DNA from: an uncultured bacterium | GTDB taxonomy: Bacteria; Bacillota_I; Bacilli_A; RF39; UBA660 | Direction of reading: 5' to 3' | Length of the DNA: 44,653 nt | NCBI GenBank assembly: GCA_959020415.1 | Contig: CAUERX010000008.1 | Coordinates: forward strand, 1-44,653 | Shown here: piece after piece, positions 18,124 through 25,986 of the stretch | Layout of the letters: every line of letters begins with the position of its first letter | How positions within the stretch are numbered: the stretch's first letter is position 1 | The notes under the pieces: model-generated | Databases searched by the model: none | What the model was told of the DNA's origin: nothing | The model's input: the letters and a program-made list of their open reading frames with translations, nothing else | Position numbers and translations under genes: made by a program

Positions 18124-18969
18124 TTAATGTCTTGAACTATTAATTGATTTTTTAAACATCTTTCCAAATTCGGTTTTAGGATTTTTGTCAGCTAATTTTT
18201 TATAGAAAAAAGCTTGTGATGTAGTGTTACGAAAATCATAGGTTTTTTTGTTTTTATTACTACCAATTGTGAGCAATGGGAAACCATCTTCTCCTAGTTT
18301 CCAACCAACACTTTTATAACTAAATTCAACATCCTTTTCACTAACACCATTAGCTCTTTGGGCTTGATACATTTCAATTCTACGTTTTTCAAGAAAAATA
18401 TTACGAAAGGCATTAAAATCCGGATGATTATTTTGAGTGTCACTTATATGTTTAGTTACTACATCTTGTGGATATTGTTCTTCAAATACTCGTGTACTTA
18501 AAAGGGCATCTCTTTTAATCGCAGGGTTATATCCAACCCCAATCCCTACGGCAATAAAATTATCACGAACTAAATTTTCATAAGTTTCAACGTAGTCATT
18601 TCTTACACATACGATTTCATTGGTAGTTGCTTCAGCAAAACCAAATTGCTCACGTAATGAAATCCATGCTGGATGATACCTAATAATAAATGGATCTATA
18701 TGCTCTCCATGATCGGCAACTGTTTCTAGACTTCTTCCCATTTCTTTAGCCATTTGTACATTATGACTAAAGCGCATAAGTTGATCGCCAACTTTTTCCG
18801 GATTAGAGTATTTTTGCCCATCTAATCTAATATATTCAATAGGCCAGTTGGCATTATCATTAAACTTTACACTCGCACTGCTTTCAGTGACATAACCGAC
18901 ATTTTCTATAAAACTTTGCTTTTTAGCCTCTAATGTCATAGTTGAATAATTTTTATTTCTTGTTTTCAT
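18124..18969 (-). CDS. Hypothetical protein, 281 aa
   Basis: I do not recognise this protein. It is soluble and basic, with many aromatic residues and no membrane segment or signal. Noticeable stretches are SARVKFNDN-like VKFNDNANWPIEYIRLDGQKY near the N-terminus, HGEHIDPFIIRYHPAWISL in the middle and VGWKLGEDGFPLLTIGSNKNKKT near the C-terminus (each cited only as a landmark). The GAGGTG ribosome site supports the start. It is monocistronic: its promoter lies inside the terminator of the gene upstream. Confidence 0.75.
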   Translation of the reverse strand: MKTRNKNYSTMTLEAKKQSFIENVGYVTESSASVKFNDNANWPIEYIRLDGQKYSNPEKVGDQLMRFSHNVQMAKEMGRSLETVADHGEHIDPFIIRYHPAWISLREQFGFAEATTNEIVCVRNDYVETYENLVRDNFIAVGIGVGYNPAIKRDALLSTRVFEEQYPQDVVTKHISDTQNNHPDFNAFRNIFLEKRRIEMYQAQRANGVSEKDVEFSYKSVGWKLGEDGFPLLTIGSNKNKKTYDFRNTTSQAFFYKKLADKNPKTEFGKMFKKSINSSRH

Positions 18970-18987
18970 AATACACCTCAGCGTATT

Positions 18988-19016
18988 ATATTATAGAAAA
19001 AACACCCTAGAGTCAA
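18988..19016 (-). promoter_or_regulatory. Promoter embedded in a terminator hairpin
   Basis: TTGACT (19011-19016) lies in the loop of the upstream terminator. TAATAT (18988-18993), 17 bases on, lies just after its T-run; a TATAAT with 15-base spacing overlaps it. It drives the 281-aa gene. Confidence 0.65.
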
Positions 19017-19035
19017 TATCTTTACTAGGTGTTTT
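18997..19035 (-). terminator. Terminator of the cysS-truB operon
   Basis: AAAACACC-TAG and CTA-GGGTGTTTT form a stem with one bulge (19025-19035 with 18999-19010), followed by T-rich sequence on the minus strand. The loop contains a -35 box for the next gene. Confidence 0.7.
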
Positions 19036-19065
19036 AATATTTAAATTAACTATTGTGTTGTTATT

Positions 19066-19806
19066 TTAAACCAATATTTTATAAATTACAGCTATATCAT
19101 CTATTTCTTTAAATCTTGGTAGTTTCTCTAAAGAAGAATCTTTTTCTTCAATGCGTTTCAAATGACTATAACAATATTTAACGCCTTGCTCTTTTACTAA
19201 AGTGAAAAAATCTTTATTCGATAATTCTAAATATTTTTGATAATTTTGAAATCCTTCGTTGCAAAGAATTATTGAATGGGCATCATCATAATTTATTTCA
19301 CTATAAAAATATTTATTTTTTTCGTCAAGACTAGAATATAGTTCTTTAAAGTTAATTTCATTTAATGCTTTATCTTTTAAGCTAATAAAATTATTTTGAC
19401 TTTCTTCCTTTAGTCTTTTTAATAATGCATTTTTATAATTACTAATTTCTTGACGTTCTAAAAGATAAACTTTATCGGCTTTTAAATAGCACTTAACATC
19501 ATTAATTAAAAGGATTTCTAGTTTATCAACATTTTTTTTACAAATCCCCAAACTAATATAGGGAATGTTACCTTTAAAATTTCTATTGACATAATTACTA
19601 GCCTTTATAGCAGCACCTATCGCATTTTCAGTTAACAGATATTTTTTTAAGGCCATTTTTAAATTTGAAACATACCATTTTACTGATGTTATATCATTAT
19701 TTGGTTCTAAACTACCATCGATTACAAAAGTATAGTTTTTTGTATTGGTGGCGGCGGTTAAACGATAATTTCCGGCTTTTTTATTTACTTTCTCTACTGT
19801 TTTCAT
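19066..19806 (-). CDS. Divergent PP2C/PPM phosphatase-like protein, 246 aa
   Basis: The closest match I can make is the metal-dependent PPM/PP2C phosphatase fold. An N-terminal strand YTFVIDGSLE matches the position of the metal-binding DG, a helix with NLKMALKKYL follows, the strand pair YISLGICKKNVDKLEILLINDVKCYLK resembles the sensor region (ISLGICKKN and LEILLINDVKCYLK), and the C-terminal FKEIDDIAVIYKI resembles the DD(I/T)AV metal motif. The canonical DGMGG is not intact, so activity is uncertain. It begins 26 bases inside the end of truB, so it is translated in the same operon. It could also be an unrelated lineage-specific protein. Confidence 0.65.
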   Translation of the reverse strand: MKTVEKVNKKAGNYRLTAATNTKNYTFVIDGSLEPNNDITSVKWYVSNLKMALKKYLLTENAIGAAIKASNYVNRNFKGNIPYISLGICKKNVDKLEILLINDVKCYLKADKVYLLERQEISNYKNALLKRLKEESQNNFISLKDKALNEINFKELYSSLDEKNKYFYSEINYDDAHSIILCNEGFQNYQKYLELSNKDFFTLVKEQGVKYCYSHLKRIEEKDSSLEKLPRFKEIDDIAVIYKILV

Positions 19807-20665
19807 ATAGCATTTTCCACATCCTTAATTTGCCATTTTCTTTTTGGTAAATTGCCAGCTCTTTTCCCTCTTTATCAACAAATAAAACTCTTTCATTACT
19901 TCCATCTAGTGGAACACCATTTAGAATTTTGAATTTTTCTTCATCACTTACTTCTTTAACCTTAATATCTAAAGCGTCTTTAATAGTCATTATTTGACAA
20001 TGACCTTTTTCAATATCTTTAATGTTATATGCTTCAGCAAGCTTAAATTTTCCTTGACTAATTCTAGTTAAAGCCCTCATAGTTCCATAAGTGTTCAAAT
20101 GATAAGCAATATCTCTAATTAAACTTCTAATATAAGTACCTTTACTAACTTTAGTATAAAAAGTAAAAATGGTTTTATTATCTTTAATTTCATACGATAA
20201 TAATTTATTTTTAAACACGGTTATTTCTTTTTTAGGAAGCTCTACGTCTTCGCCTTTTCTCGCATATTCGTAAAGTTTTTTCCCATTTACTTTTACAGCT
20301 GAATATTTAGGAACTTCTTGATTATAAGTTTTTTCAAAATATTTTAAAGCCATAGTAATGTCTTCTTTACTAATTACTTTAGTTTCCTTTTTTAATATAG
20401 TTCCTTCGGTATCTAAAGTATCAGTTTCTAAGCCAAGTATTACTTCAGCTTGGTATTCTTTAGTTTGACTTGTTAAAACCTCTGATAATTTAGTAGCTTT
20501 ACCTAAAGTAATAACTAATACGCCGGTTGCGAGAGGATCTAAGGTACCGGTGTGCCCACATTTAGTATTTAAAAGGCTTTGAACTTTATTTACAATATCT
20601 CTGCTTGTTGGCCCACTTGGCTTATTTACTACTAATATTCCTGTTTTATTATTTGCGTATTTCAA
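19781..20665 (-). CDS. truB: tRNA pseudouridine(55) synthase TruB
   Basis: The enzyme converts U55 of the T-loop to pseudouridine in nearly all tRNAs. The N-terminal GILVVNKPSGPTSRDIVNKV leads to the catalytic Asp43 in GHTGTLDPLATGVL. The thumb region QEVPKYSAVKVNGKKLYEYAR and the KGTYIRSLIRDIAYHL motif are all TruB hallmarks. The start is a TTG codon at 20665 with GGAAGG eight bases upstream; no ATG or GTG fits better. It overlaps the end of cysS by 17 bases and the next gene by 26 bases. The length (294 aa) is normal. Confidence 0.95.
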   Translation of the reverse strand: MKYANNKTGILVVNKPSGPTSRDIVNKVQSLLNTKCGHTGTLDPLATGVLVITLGKATKLSEVLTSQTKEYQAEVILGLETDTLDTEGTILKKETKVISKEDITMALKYFEKTYNQEVPKYSAVKVNGKKLYEYARKGEDVELPKKEITVFKNKLLSYEIKDNKTIFTFYTKVSKGTYIRSLIRDIAYHLNTYGTMRALTRISQGKFKLAEAYNIKDIEKGHCQIMTIKDALDIKVKEVSDEEKFKILNGVPLDGSNERVLFVDKEGKELAIYQKENGKLRMWKMLYENSRESK

Positions 20666-22040
20666 ATTCAGTACCTTCCCTAGTATCTTTAATGATAATG
20701 TTTTGACTTAGTAATTCTTCTCTAATGGCATCGGCCTTAGCGTAGTCTTTATCTTGTTTAGCCTGATTACGTTCTTTTATTTTCTCTTCAATATGCGCCT
20801 TTAATTCAGGGGTAATCTCTTCAACTTTTAATAAATCCAGACTTAAAACTTTATCAAAGTCATTTATCAAATATAATTTACTTTTATTGGAAAGATTTGA
20901 TTTTAAAACATTATAAACTGTTGTCAAAGCTAAAGACGTATTTAAATCATTGCTTAGAGCTTCTTTAAACTCCATTTGAAACGCTTTTATTTTATCATGT
21001 TCTAATTCGCCTTCTTTTTTAAGTTTTTTTATTTTACTAACTAATTTATTATAAGCGTCTTTGGCATTATCTAAATTATTAAAATCAAATAACAATTGTT
21101 TACGATAATGGGAACTTAAACACATATATCTAAATACTAATGGATTATAACCGTTTTTTACTAAAGTATCAACGGTTAAAAAGTCACCTTTTGATTTACT
21201 CATTTTACCGGTAGCATCATTAAGATGTTCAGTATGGAACCAATAATTACACCAAGGATGACCTAAATAGGCTTCTGATTGAGCAATTTCGTTAGTATGA
21301 TGTGGGAAGATGTTATCAACTCCACCACAATGTATATCGAGATACTCACCTAGATAATTAATAGATATGGCTGAACATTCAATATGCCATCCAGGGTATC
21401 CAGTTCCAAATGGACTATCCCATTTTAATTCTTGATCATCAAATTTTGATTTAGTAAACCATAAAACAAAATCCCCTTGGTTATGTTTACCTTGGTCTTC
21501 TTCAACACCGTCTCTTACCCCAACTACCATTTCATCTTCTTTATGGTTTGTTAAAGCATAATAATCAGATAATTTGGTTATATCAAAATAAATATTACCA
21601 TTTGATTTATAAGCATAGCCTTTTTCTAATAATGATTCAATTATTTTTATATATTTATCGATACATGCCGTTGCAGGTATAACAATATCTGGCCATCTAA
21701 TATTTAATTTTTCACAGTCGCTCTTAAAAGCATCTGTATACCTTTTTGCAATATCTAAAACAGTAGTGTGCTCTCTTTTAGCGCCTTTTAACATTTTATC
21801 ATCACCGCTATCGGAGTCACTTGTTAGATGTCCAACGTCAGTGATATTCATACATCTTTTAACATTATATCCTAAATATTTTAAAGATTTTTCTAAAATG
21901 TCTTCGGAAATATAGTTACGCATATTGCCAATATGCGCGAAATGATAAACAGTTGGTCCGCAAGTATATAAAGTTACTTCTTCTTTATTATGAGGAATAA
22001 ATTCCTCAACTTGCCTTGTAAGTGTGTTATATAATTTCAT
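20649..22040 (-). CDS. cysS: Cysteinyl-tRNA synthetase
   Basis: A class I synthetase that charges tRNA-Cys. Zinc-site Cys27 lies in LYTCGPTVYHF, the HIGN motif is at 36-39 (AHIGNMRNY), the remaining zinc ligands lie in WHIECSAIS and GGVDNIFPHHTNE, and the KMSKS motif is GKMSKSKGDF near residue 278. The frame is open to a GTG at 22049, but that codon overlaps the ribosome site (AAGGCAAGGTG). ATG at 22040 fits both the spacing and the usual MKLYNTLTR start; ATG at 22046 is an alternative. It is first gene of the cysS-truB-PPM operon. Confidence 0.95.
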   Translation of the reverse strand: MKLYNTLTRQVEEFIPHNKEEVTLYTCGPTVYHFAHIGNMRNYISEDILEKSLKYLGYNVKRCMNITDVGHLTSDSDSGDDKMLKGAKREHTTVLDIAKRYTDAFKSDCEKLNIRWPDIVIPATACIDKYIKIIESLLEKGYAYKSNGNIYFDITKLSDYYALTNHKEDEMVVGVRDGVEEDQGKHNQGDFVLWFTKSKFDDQELKWDSPFGTGYPGWHIECSAISINYLGEYLDIHCGGVDNIFPHHTNEIAQSEAYLGHPWCNYWFHTEHLNDATGKMSKSKGDFLTVDTLVKNGYNPLVFRYMCLSSHYRKQLLFDFNNLDNAKDAYNKLVSKIKKLKKEGELEHDKIKAFQMEFKEALSNDLNTSLALTTVYNVLKSNLSNKSKLYLINDFDKVLSLDLLKVEEITPELKAHIEEKIKERNQAKQDKDYAKADAIREELLSQNIIIKDTREGTEFEIRK

Positions 22041-22057
22041 TTTCATCACCTTGCCTT

Positions 22058-22066
22058 ATTATAACA
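22058..22066 (-). promoter_or_regulatory. cysS extended -10 promoter
   Basis: TGT followed by TATAAT (22058-22063) lies 18 bases upstream of the cysS start. No good -35 is seen, which is usual for extended -10 promoters. Confidence 0.55.
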
Positions 22067-22183
22067 TATTACTATAGTTTATTTCTAGAATATCAGAAAA
22101 AAACTAAAAATTACATATTAGATTAATTTGAAATCGACCGTTGACTTATTACTTAAAATTTTAAAGAATTTTAAAAATAATTA

Positions 22184-22212
22184 TTGCATAAAATAAAGTA
22201 ATATGATATTAT
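22184..22212 (+). promoter_or_regulatory. Promoter of the tRNA pair
   Basis: TTGCAT (22184-22189), a 17-base spacer, and TATTAT (22207-22212) preceded by TGA. The first tRNA starts 19 bases after the -10. Confidence 0.7.
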
Positions 22213-22230
22213 ATAAAAGTCAGGAGATTT

Positions 22231-22307
22231 GGACCCTTAGCTCAGTTGGTTAGAGCATCCGGCTCATAACCGGACGGTCGATGGTTCGAATCCATCAGGG
22301 TCCACCA
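22231..22307 (+). tRNA. tRNA with CAT anticodon (Met elongator or Ile2)
   Basis: A complete cloverleaf: acceptor GGACCCT/AGGGTCC, D-arm TTAGCTCAGTTGGTTAGAG, anticodon loop CTCATAA, T-loop GGTTCGAATCC and an encoded CCA. The anticodon CAT alone does not separate elongator Met from lysidine-modified Ile2. The GGACC-type acceptor resembles the Bacillus Ile2 tRNA more than its elongator Met tRNA, so Ile2 is plausible. Confidence 0.95.
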
Positions 22308-22316
22308 TTTAAATAT

Positions 22317-22401
22317 GCGGGTGTGGCGAAATTGGTAGACGCACTAGACTTAGGATCTAGCGCCTTACGGCATGGGGGTTCAAGTCCCTTCACCTGCACC
22401 A
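22317..22401 (+). tRNA. tRNA-Leu (TAG anticodon)
   Basis: A class II tRNA with acceptor GCGGGTG/CACCTGC (one G-T pair), anticodon stem CTAGA/TCTAG with loop CTTAGGA (anticodon TAG), a long variable arm and an encoded CCA. It lies nine bases after the CAT tRNA, in one transcript. Confidence 0.95.
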
Positions 22402-22413
22402 TAATGAAATTTG

Positions 22414-22435
22414 CCCTTGTTTTATAAGGGTTTTT
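22414..22435 (+). terminator. Terminator of the tRNA transcript
   Basis: CCCTT and AAGGG form a 5-bp stem with a 7-base loop followed by TTTTTG. Confidence 0.75.
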
Positions 22436-22458
22436 GTTTGCTAGAAAATATTTTGGTC

Positions 22459-22485
22459 TTGTTTTACATTTATTTGTGATAGAAT
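22459..22485 (+). promoter_or_regulatory. Possible promoter of the queuosine-salvage gene
   Basis: TGATAGAAT (extended -10, box 22480-22485) with TTGTTT 15 bases upstream. A nearby TTTACA-16-TATAAG would leave almost no leader. The transcript would start just before the GGTGAT ribosome site. Confidence 0.4.
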
Positions 22486-22500
22486 ATAAGTGGTGATAAT

Positions 22501-23442
22501 ATGATAACTAGAAATAAAAGATTAGAACAAATTAAATATGTAGTTGATAATAGTGACAATGTAAAGATAAACGAAAATAAAATAAGTGATTATGCCAATA
22601 TGTTAAAAGTAAACGAAAATAGTCATTATTGGCTAAATAAATATAAAAATGACTTTTCGGAAAAACAGCTTATTTTATTAGTATTCATAATAGAATCAAT
22701 AAATTTTTGTTTTTGGAAAAAGCCGTATATTGAAAAAGATTTTAATGGGTATCACTATAATCGCTCAACAGCCATGATTTATTCATTGTTAGATAAAAGT
22801 ATAACTGATAAAAATTTTTTAGCCATTGATAATTTAATCAATTTAACAAAGAAAAGTTTAATAAATATTTTGGGTGGAGATAATGATTTACCTTTAATAG
22901 ATGAAAGATATAATAATCTCAGGGAAACAATAAATATTATTTATAACAAAGGTGATAAGTTTTTTGACGAGTTATTTAGCATTAAAAGTTGCACGGGATT
23001 ATTAGAATATATTATAAATAATTTTCCTAGTTTTAGAGATACAAGTAATTATAAGGACCAAAAAATTTATTTTTATAAACGAGCTAATTTATTGGTTCGC
23101 GATTTGTTTGAAGTGAGTTTTATGATAAAAAAAAATATTACAAGTATTGACGATTTACTAGGATGCGCGGATTACGTTATTCCTAAGATTTTTAGATATT
23201 ACGGCCTAATTGAATACAGCGATGAATTAGCTAATATCATTGATAATGAGGATTTAATTCTACATGATTCTAATTTTGAAATTGAGATTAGAGCAAATAT
23301 GCTTTATGTTATTGAATTAATAAAGGCTGAATTAGAACATAATGGAGTGAAAACAAATTCAATTTTATTAGATAACTTTATATGGGTTACAGGAAGAAAC
23401 ATCAAAGGTAATCATCATTTAACAGAAACAATTTTCTACTAA
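22501..23442 (+). CDS. Queuosine salvage protein (DUF2419/Qng1 family)
   Basis: This family hydrolyses queuosine or its 5'-phosphate to free the queuine base, which tRNA-guanine transglycosylase can then insert at position 34. Family landmarks are FIIESINFCFWKKP (about residues 61-74), NGYHYNRSTAMIYSLLDK, FYKRANLLVRDLF (about 180-192), the core CADYVIPKIFRYYGLIEYS (about 221-239) and the C-terminal LLDNFIWVTGR. The length (313 aa) is as expected. GGTGAT precedes ATG by five bases. It lies alone on the plus strand next to two tRNA genes. The family is best known in eukaryotes and occurs in scattered bacteria, which suggests a scavenging lifestyle. No other queuosine gene lies in the window. 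Confidence 0.85.
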   Translation: MITRNKRLEQIKYVVDNSDNVKINENKISDYANMLKVNENSHYWLNKYKNDFSEKQLILLVFIIESINFCFWKKPYIEKDFNGYHYNRSTAMIYSLLDKSITDKNFLAIDNLINLTKKSLINILGGDNDLPLIDERYNNLRETINIIYNKGDKFFDELFSIKSCTGLLEYIINNFPSFRDTSNYKDQKIYFYKRANLLVRDLFEVSFMIKKNITSIDDLLGCADYVIPKIFRYYGLIEYSDELANIIDNEDLILHDSNFEIEIRANMLYVIELIKAELEHNGVKTNSILLDNFIWVTGRNIKGNHHLTETIFY

Positions 23443-23445
23443 GCA

Positions 23446-23473
23446 TAAAAAAGATTATCAATTATGATAATCT
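23446..23473 (-). terminator. Terminator after the ABC-2 permease remnant
   Basis: AGATTATC (23452-23459) and GATAATCT (23466-23473) form a perfect 8-bp stem. On the minus strand T6 follows; on the plus strand there is no T-run, so it mainly serves the minus-strand gene. Confidence 0.75.
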
Positions 23474-24020
23474 AATTATCTACCCCTACTTTTTTATAAG
23501 CAATATTAAACATAATAACACTTAATAATAACCATGCTGTAATCACAATAAATGGTATACCTACACTAGAAAGGCTCATGGTACTATCGCCAATATTTTT
23601 AAAAATAGTCATCATTGCATCGGTTGGTAATAGCGCTGATATATTTTCAGCTGTTTTATTGCCAATCATGCCAATAAACATTGGTGCCATAAGGACAACC
23701 ATAAAGGGCATTGAAAGTAATCCAGCAGACATTTGGTTCTTGGCAAATAATCCAACAAAAGCCCCAAACAAGATAATTGCAAGTCCTACAAAAAGTGAAA
23801 CTAATTGATATAATATAAAACTACTCATAGGTAAGCCTAGAATAAGATATATTAAAATATTACCAACGATTACAAACAACATACAAATTAAAGCTTTTGC
23901 GGTTAATATTTCTGAAGCTTTAATATCATTCAGCATTAAAGTTCTTAGGGTGTTTTTTTCTTTTTCTTCAGCGATTATAGTTCCCATTAAAGCAACTGGA
24001 ACCATTGCTAAATTTAATAT
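23472..24020 (-). pseudogene. ABC-2 type permease, C-terminal remnant
   Basis: An open stretch of 177 codons with about five membrane helices has the ABC-2 membrane protein pattern LMGTIIAEEKEKNTLRTLML (IIAEEKEKNTLRTL is the coupling-helix motif), followed by helices such as FVIVGNILIYLIL and VIPF-like segments, and ends VGVDN. The N-terminal half of the permease is absent. A TAA just upstream of the first Met separates it from an ATPase fragment. It lacks its own ribosome site. Family members export drugs, peptides or Na+. Confidence 0.7.
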
Positions 24021-24023
24021 TTA

Positions 24024-24174
24024 ATTGGTTAGTTAATATTTTGATGGTTGTTATTTTTCCAACACCGCTAGGTTCTAGAAACCCGAAAATTTCATTTTGT
24101 TTAACTTCAAATGTAAGATCATTTAAAATCTGTTTATTTCCAAATGAAATACTTAAACTTTTAGCTTTTATCAT
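24024..24174 (-). pseudogene. ABC transporter ATPase, N-terminal remnant
   Basis: Only the first 60 or so codons of an ABC ATPase survive (start ATG with AGGAG upstream). The Walker A region reads FLEPSGVGKITTIKILT, where the family has GPSGAGKTTTIKILTGQ; the Gly to Glu and Thr to Ile changes would harm nucleotide binding. The Q-loop, signature and Walker B are all missing, because a deletion of roughly 1 kb or more has joined this piece to the permease remnant. Confidence 0.75.
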
Positions 24175-24234
24175 TTTGAACTTCTCCTATCTATTAATAT
24201 TGTATTATATTTAACTATTATCATAAAGGTTTAA

Positions 24235-24257
24235 ATAAAAAAAAGCTTAGCGCTTTT
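24235..24257 (-). terminator. Terminator of the 140-aa gene, touching its stop
   Basis: AAAAGC and GCTTTT arms (24241-24246, 24252-24257) with a 5-base loop, followed by T4 or more on the minus strand. The TAA stop begins at 24256-24258. Confidence 0.7.
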
Positions 24258-24678
24258 ATTTTTGAATCATATTTAAAAGATTGATTTTGAACATATCTTT
24301 TTCAGCATGCTCTTTAGAAACCATAACACCTTTATAAGTTACTAGTTCTGATTGATGACCTTCACTTAAAATATCTTCAGGACTTAAACTTCGAAGAACG
24401 ATTATCTTATTAGCTTCATCTAAAACATAATGAAGCCTTACTTCGCCATGGACTTTTGTAAATAAGGCATCTGTTGGCAAGGTTATTTGGTACTCCTCGG
24501 TTCCATCTTCAAGTGTTACTTTTTCACCAAGAAGAACACCGCTTTTTAAAGATGGATAAAATTCAAAATATAGTTTTTTAAAAGCAAGCATGTTATATTT
24601 TTTTAATGCGCTTTCTAATTTTTTAAATTCATTTTCATTGTCATAACCAAAAATGTATTTATCTGCTTGTTTTGGCAT
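24256..24678 (-). CDS. Hypothetical protein, 140 aa
   Basis: I do not recognise a named family. It is soluble and acidic with no Cys, and has an N-terminal helical half (ENEFKKLESALKKYNMLAFKK) and beta-rich middle (VTLEDGTEEYQITLP, VRLHYVLDEANKIIVLRSL). Such small proteins are common as conserved hypothetical proteins in gut Firmicutes; no activity is proposed. GGAAG lies upstream of ATG, and the gene has its own promoter and terminator. Confidence 0.75.
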   Translation of the reverse strand: MPKQADKYIFGYDNENEFKKLESALKKYNMLAFKKLYFEFYPSLKSGVLLGEKVTLEDGTEEYQITLPTDALFTKVHGEVRLHYVLDEANKIIVLRSLSPEDILSEGHQSELVTYKGVMVSKEHAEKDMFKINLLNMIQK

Positions 24679-24718
24679 AGGTGGTCTTCCTTTCTGTCTA
24701 CTTTCCTACTATAAATTA

Positions 24719-24748
24719 ATAGTAACATAAAAACAAAAGGAAAGTCAA
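24719..24748 (-). promoter_or_regulatory. Promoter of the 140-aa gene
   Basis: TTGACT (24743-24748), an 18-base spacer, and TACTAT (24719-24724) preceded by TGT. Confidence 0.6.
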
Positions 24749-24782
24749 TTATTTAGACTTTTATTTACGCTTATTTGGCAAA

Positions 24783-24805
24783 GAAAAACACGCAAATGCG
24801 TGTTT
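24783..24805 (-). terminator. Terminator of the 328-aa secreted protein gene
   Basis: AAACACGC (24786-24793) and GCGTGTTT (24798-24805) form a perfect 8-bp stem with a 4-base loop. The TAA stop (24804-24806) overlaps the arm. Confidence 0.8.
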
Positions 24806-25790
24806 ATTTAGTTTTACCAGTAGCTACAAATCCTTTACTAGTTAAAGAACTATCATTACAACTACTCCATTTATATGTATTATTGTTGTTTTTATACGTA
24901 CGATCGCGATAACGATAATATGTAACATTTTTATAAGTGTTTTTAGTTACATAATTTGGCATTGTTTTAACACATGTTACAAAGCTATTATAACTACCAC
25001 CATTATCAAAATCTGATGGACAAACATAAACTATTTGTTTTTTACCATCTTTAATAACTGTTACTTTTTTAGAGTTTTGTGTATGTTTATAAGTACCTGA
25101 TTGTTCAACGACTGTACCAGTTTTAACTTTTTCTGTTTTAATTTGAACTTGTCTTGAATTTGATGAACTTATTTTATTAGTAGTCCATGCTGACCAATTA
25201 CCATAATTAGTCCAACCAGATGTTATTTTAACATACTGGCATTGATTATTATCTGTGCTATTAGAACTAGAATTTTGTTCTTCAAGGTTATTTGAAGTTT
25301 GCTCTTCTTTATTTTCAGTTAATTTTTTTTTTTCGCAAACGTCACTTGTACAATATTCATAAGGTCCAATATAACTATTTATATATGCTGTCTTATCGGT
25401 ACAAGCTAAGTTTACTTTTAAACTATAATCTGTTTTATTTTTAGTTACTTCAACGTATGATTTTTTATTATCACATTTTTTGCCTTTACTATCGGTAAAT
25501 TCAACTAATAGGTTTTTATTTAACATTTCACCTAAAGTAAGCTTTTTGGTTTTACCTTCTTCTTCTGGTAATCTTGAACCATTATAGTATGCTAAAGCGG
25601 CATCTTTCATGGTTTCAATATTTGTATTAAATACTTGATTATTTGAAGTTCCAAGTTTTTGATCAATTAAATTTTTAACATAGTTTTTTGTTGGAAATAA
25701 CCAAATAACTATGAAGATTAGTAAAACGATGAATAAAAGTCTTAAAATTATATCTTTAAATGCAAATCCTGGACGTTCTTCTTCATACAT
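24804..25790 (-). CDS. Membrane-anchored, Cys-rich extracytoplasmic protein, 328 aa
   Basis: Its short acidic N-terminus (MYEEERPGFAF) is followed by one transmembrane helix (about residues 13-31). A pseudopilin-like module follows (NIETMKDAALAYYNGSRLP then LTLGEMLNKNLLVEFTD), which carries Cys in KKCDNKK, NLACTDK, YEYCTSDVCEKK. A Ser/Asn-rich linker leads to a Trp-rich stretch GWTNYGNWSAWTTNKISSS and a C-terminal domain with more Cys. Eight or more Cys suggest extracellular disulfides. The role is unknown: surface or secretion-related. The ribosome site is an unusual G-run (AAGGGGGGGAG), and a very good promoter precedes it. Confidence 0.8.
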   Translation of the reverse strand: MYEEERPGFAFKDIILRLLFIVLLIFIVIWLFPTKNYVKNLIDQKLGTSNNQVFNTNIETMKDAALAYYNGSRLPEEEGKTKKLTLGEMLNKNLLVEFTDSKGKKCDNKKSYVEVTKNKTDYSLKVNLACTDKTAYINSYIGPYEYCTSDVCEKKKLTENKEEQTSNNLEEQNSSSNSTDNNQCQYVKITSGWTNYGNWSAWTTNKISSSNSRQVQIKTEKVKTGTVVEQSGTYKHTQNSKKVTVIKDGKKQIVYVCPSDFDNGGSYNSFVTCVKTMPNYVTKNTYKNVTYYRYRDRTYKNNNNTYKWSSCNDSSLTSKGFVATGKTK

Positions 25791-25820
25791 ACAGATCTCC
25801 CCCCCTTAAATATGCAACCT

Positions 25821-25849
25821 ATATTAACACAATAGATAGTATTTGTCAA
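25821..25849 (-). promoter_or_regulatory. Promoter of the 328-aa secreted protein gene
   Basis: TTGACA (25844-25849), a 17-base spacer, and TAATAT (25821-25826) preceded by TGT. This is among the closest to consensus in the window. Confidence 0.8.
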
Positions 25850-25880
25850 TTTTTTAATTTATTTTTTTCAATACAATTAA

Positions 25881-25903
25881 TAAAAAAGACTTAAAGTCTT
25901 TTG
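25881..25903 (-). terminator. Terminator of the pilin-lipoprotein operon
   Basis: AAAGAC and GTCTTT form a stem around a 5-base loop; T6 and ATT follow on the minus strand. It lies about 85 bases past the stop of the lipoprotein gene. Confidence 0.6.
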
Positions 25904-25944
25904 ATGCTTTAAATCTTTTTGTTTTAACACTGATTTTTCTAAGA

Positions 25945-25977
25945 TAAAGCTTTAATGTACTAGTATTTAAAGCTTTA
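25945..25977. repeat. Palindromic inverted repeat downstream of the lipoprotein gene
   Basis: TAAAGCTTTAA (25945-25955) and TTAAAGCTTTA (25967-25977) pair over 11 bp around an 11-base loop, and each arm is also self-complementary. There is no U-run next to it, so it is not an obvious terminator. Confidence 0.5.
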
Positions 25978-25986
25978 GGCTGTTTA

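Noticed and set aside
23472..24005. Open frame of 177 codons as an intact ABC permease
   Set aside because: It starts in mid-family, lacks a ribosome site and follows a truncated ATPase, so it is a remnant.
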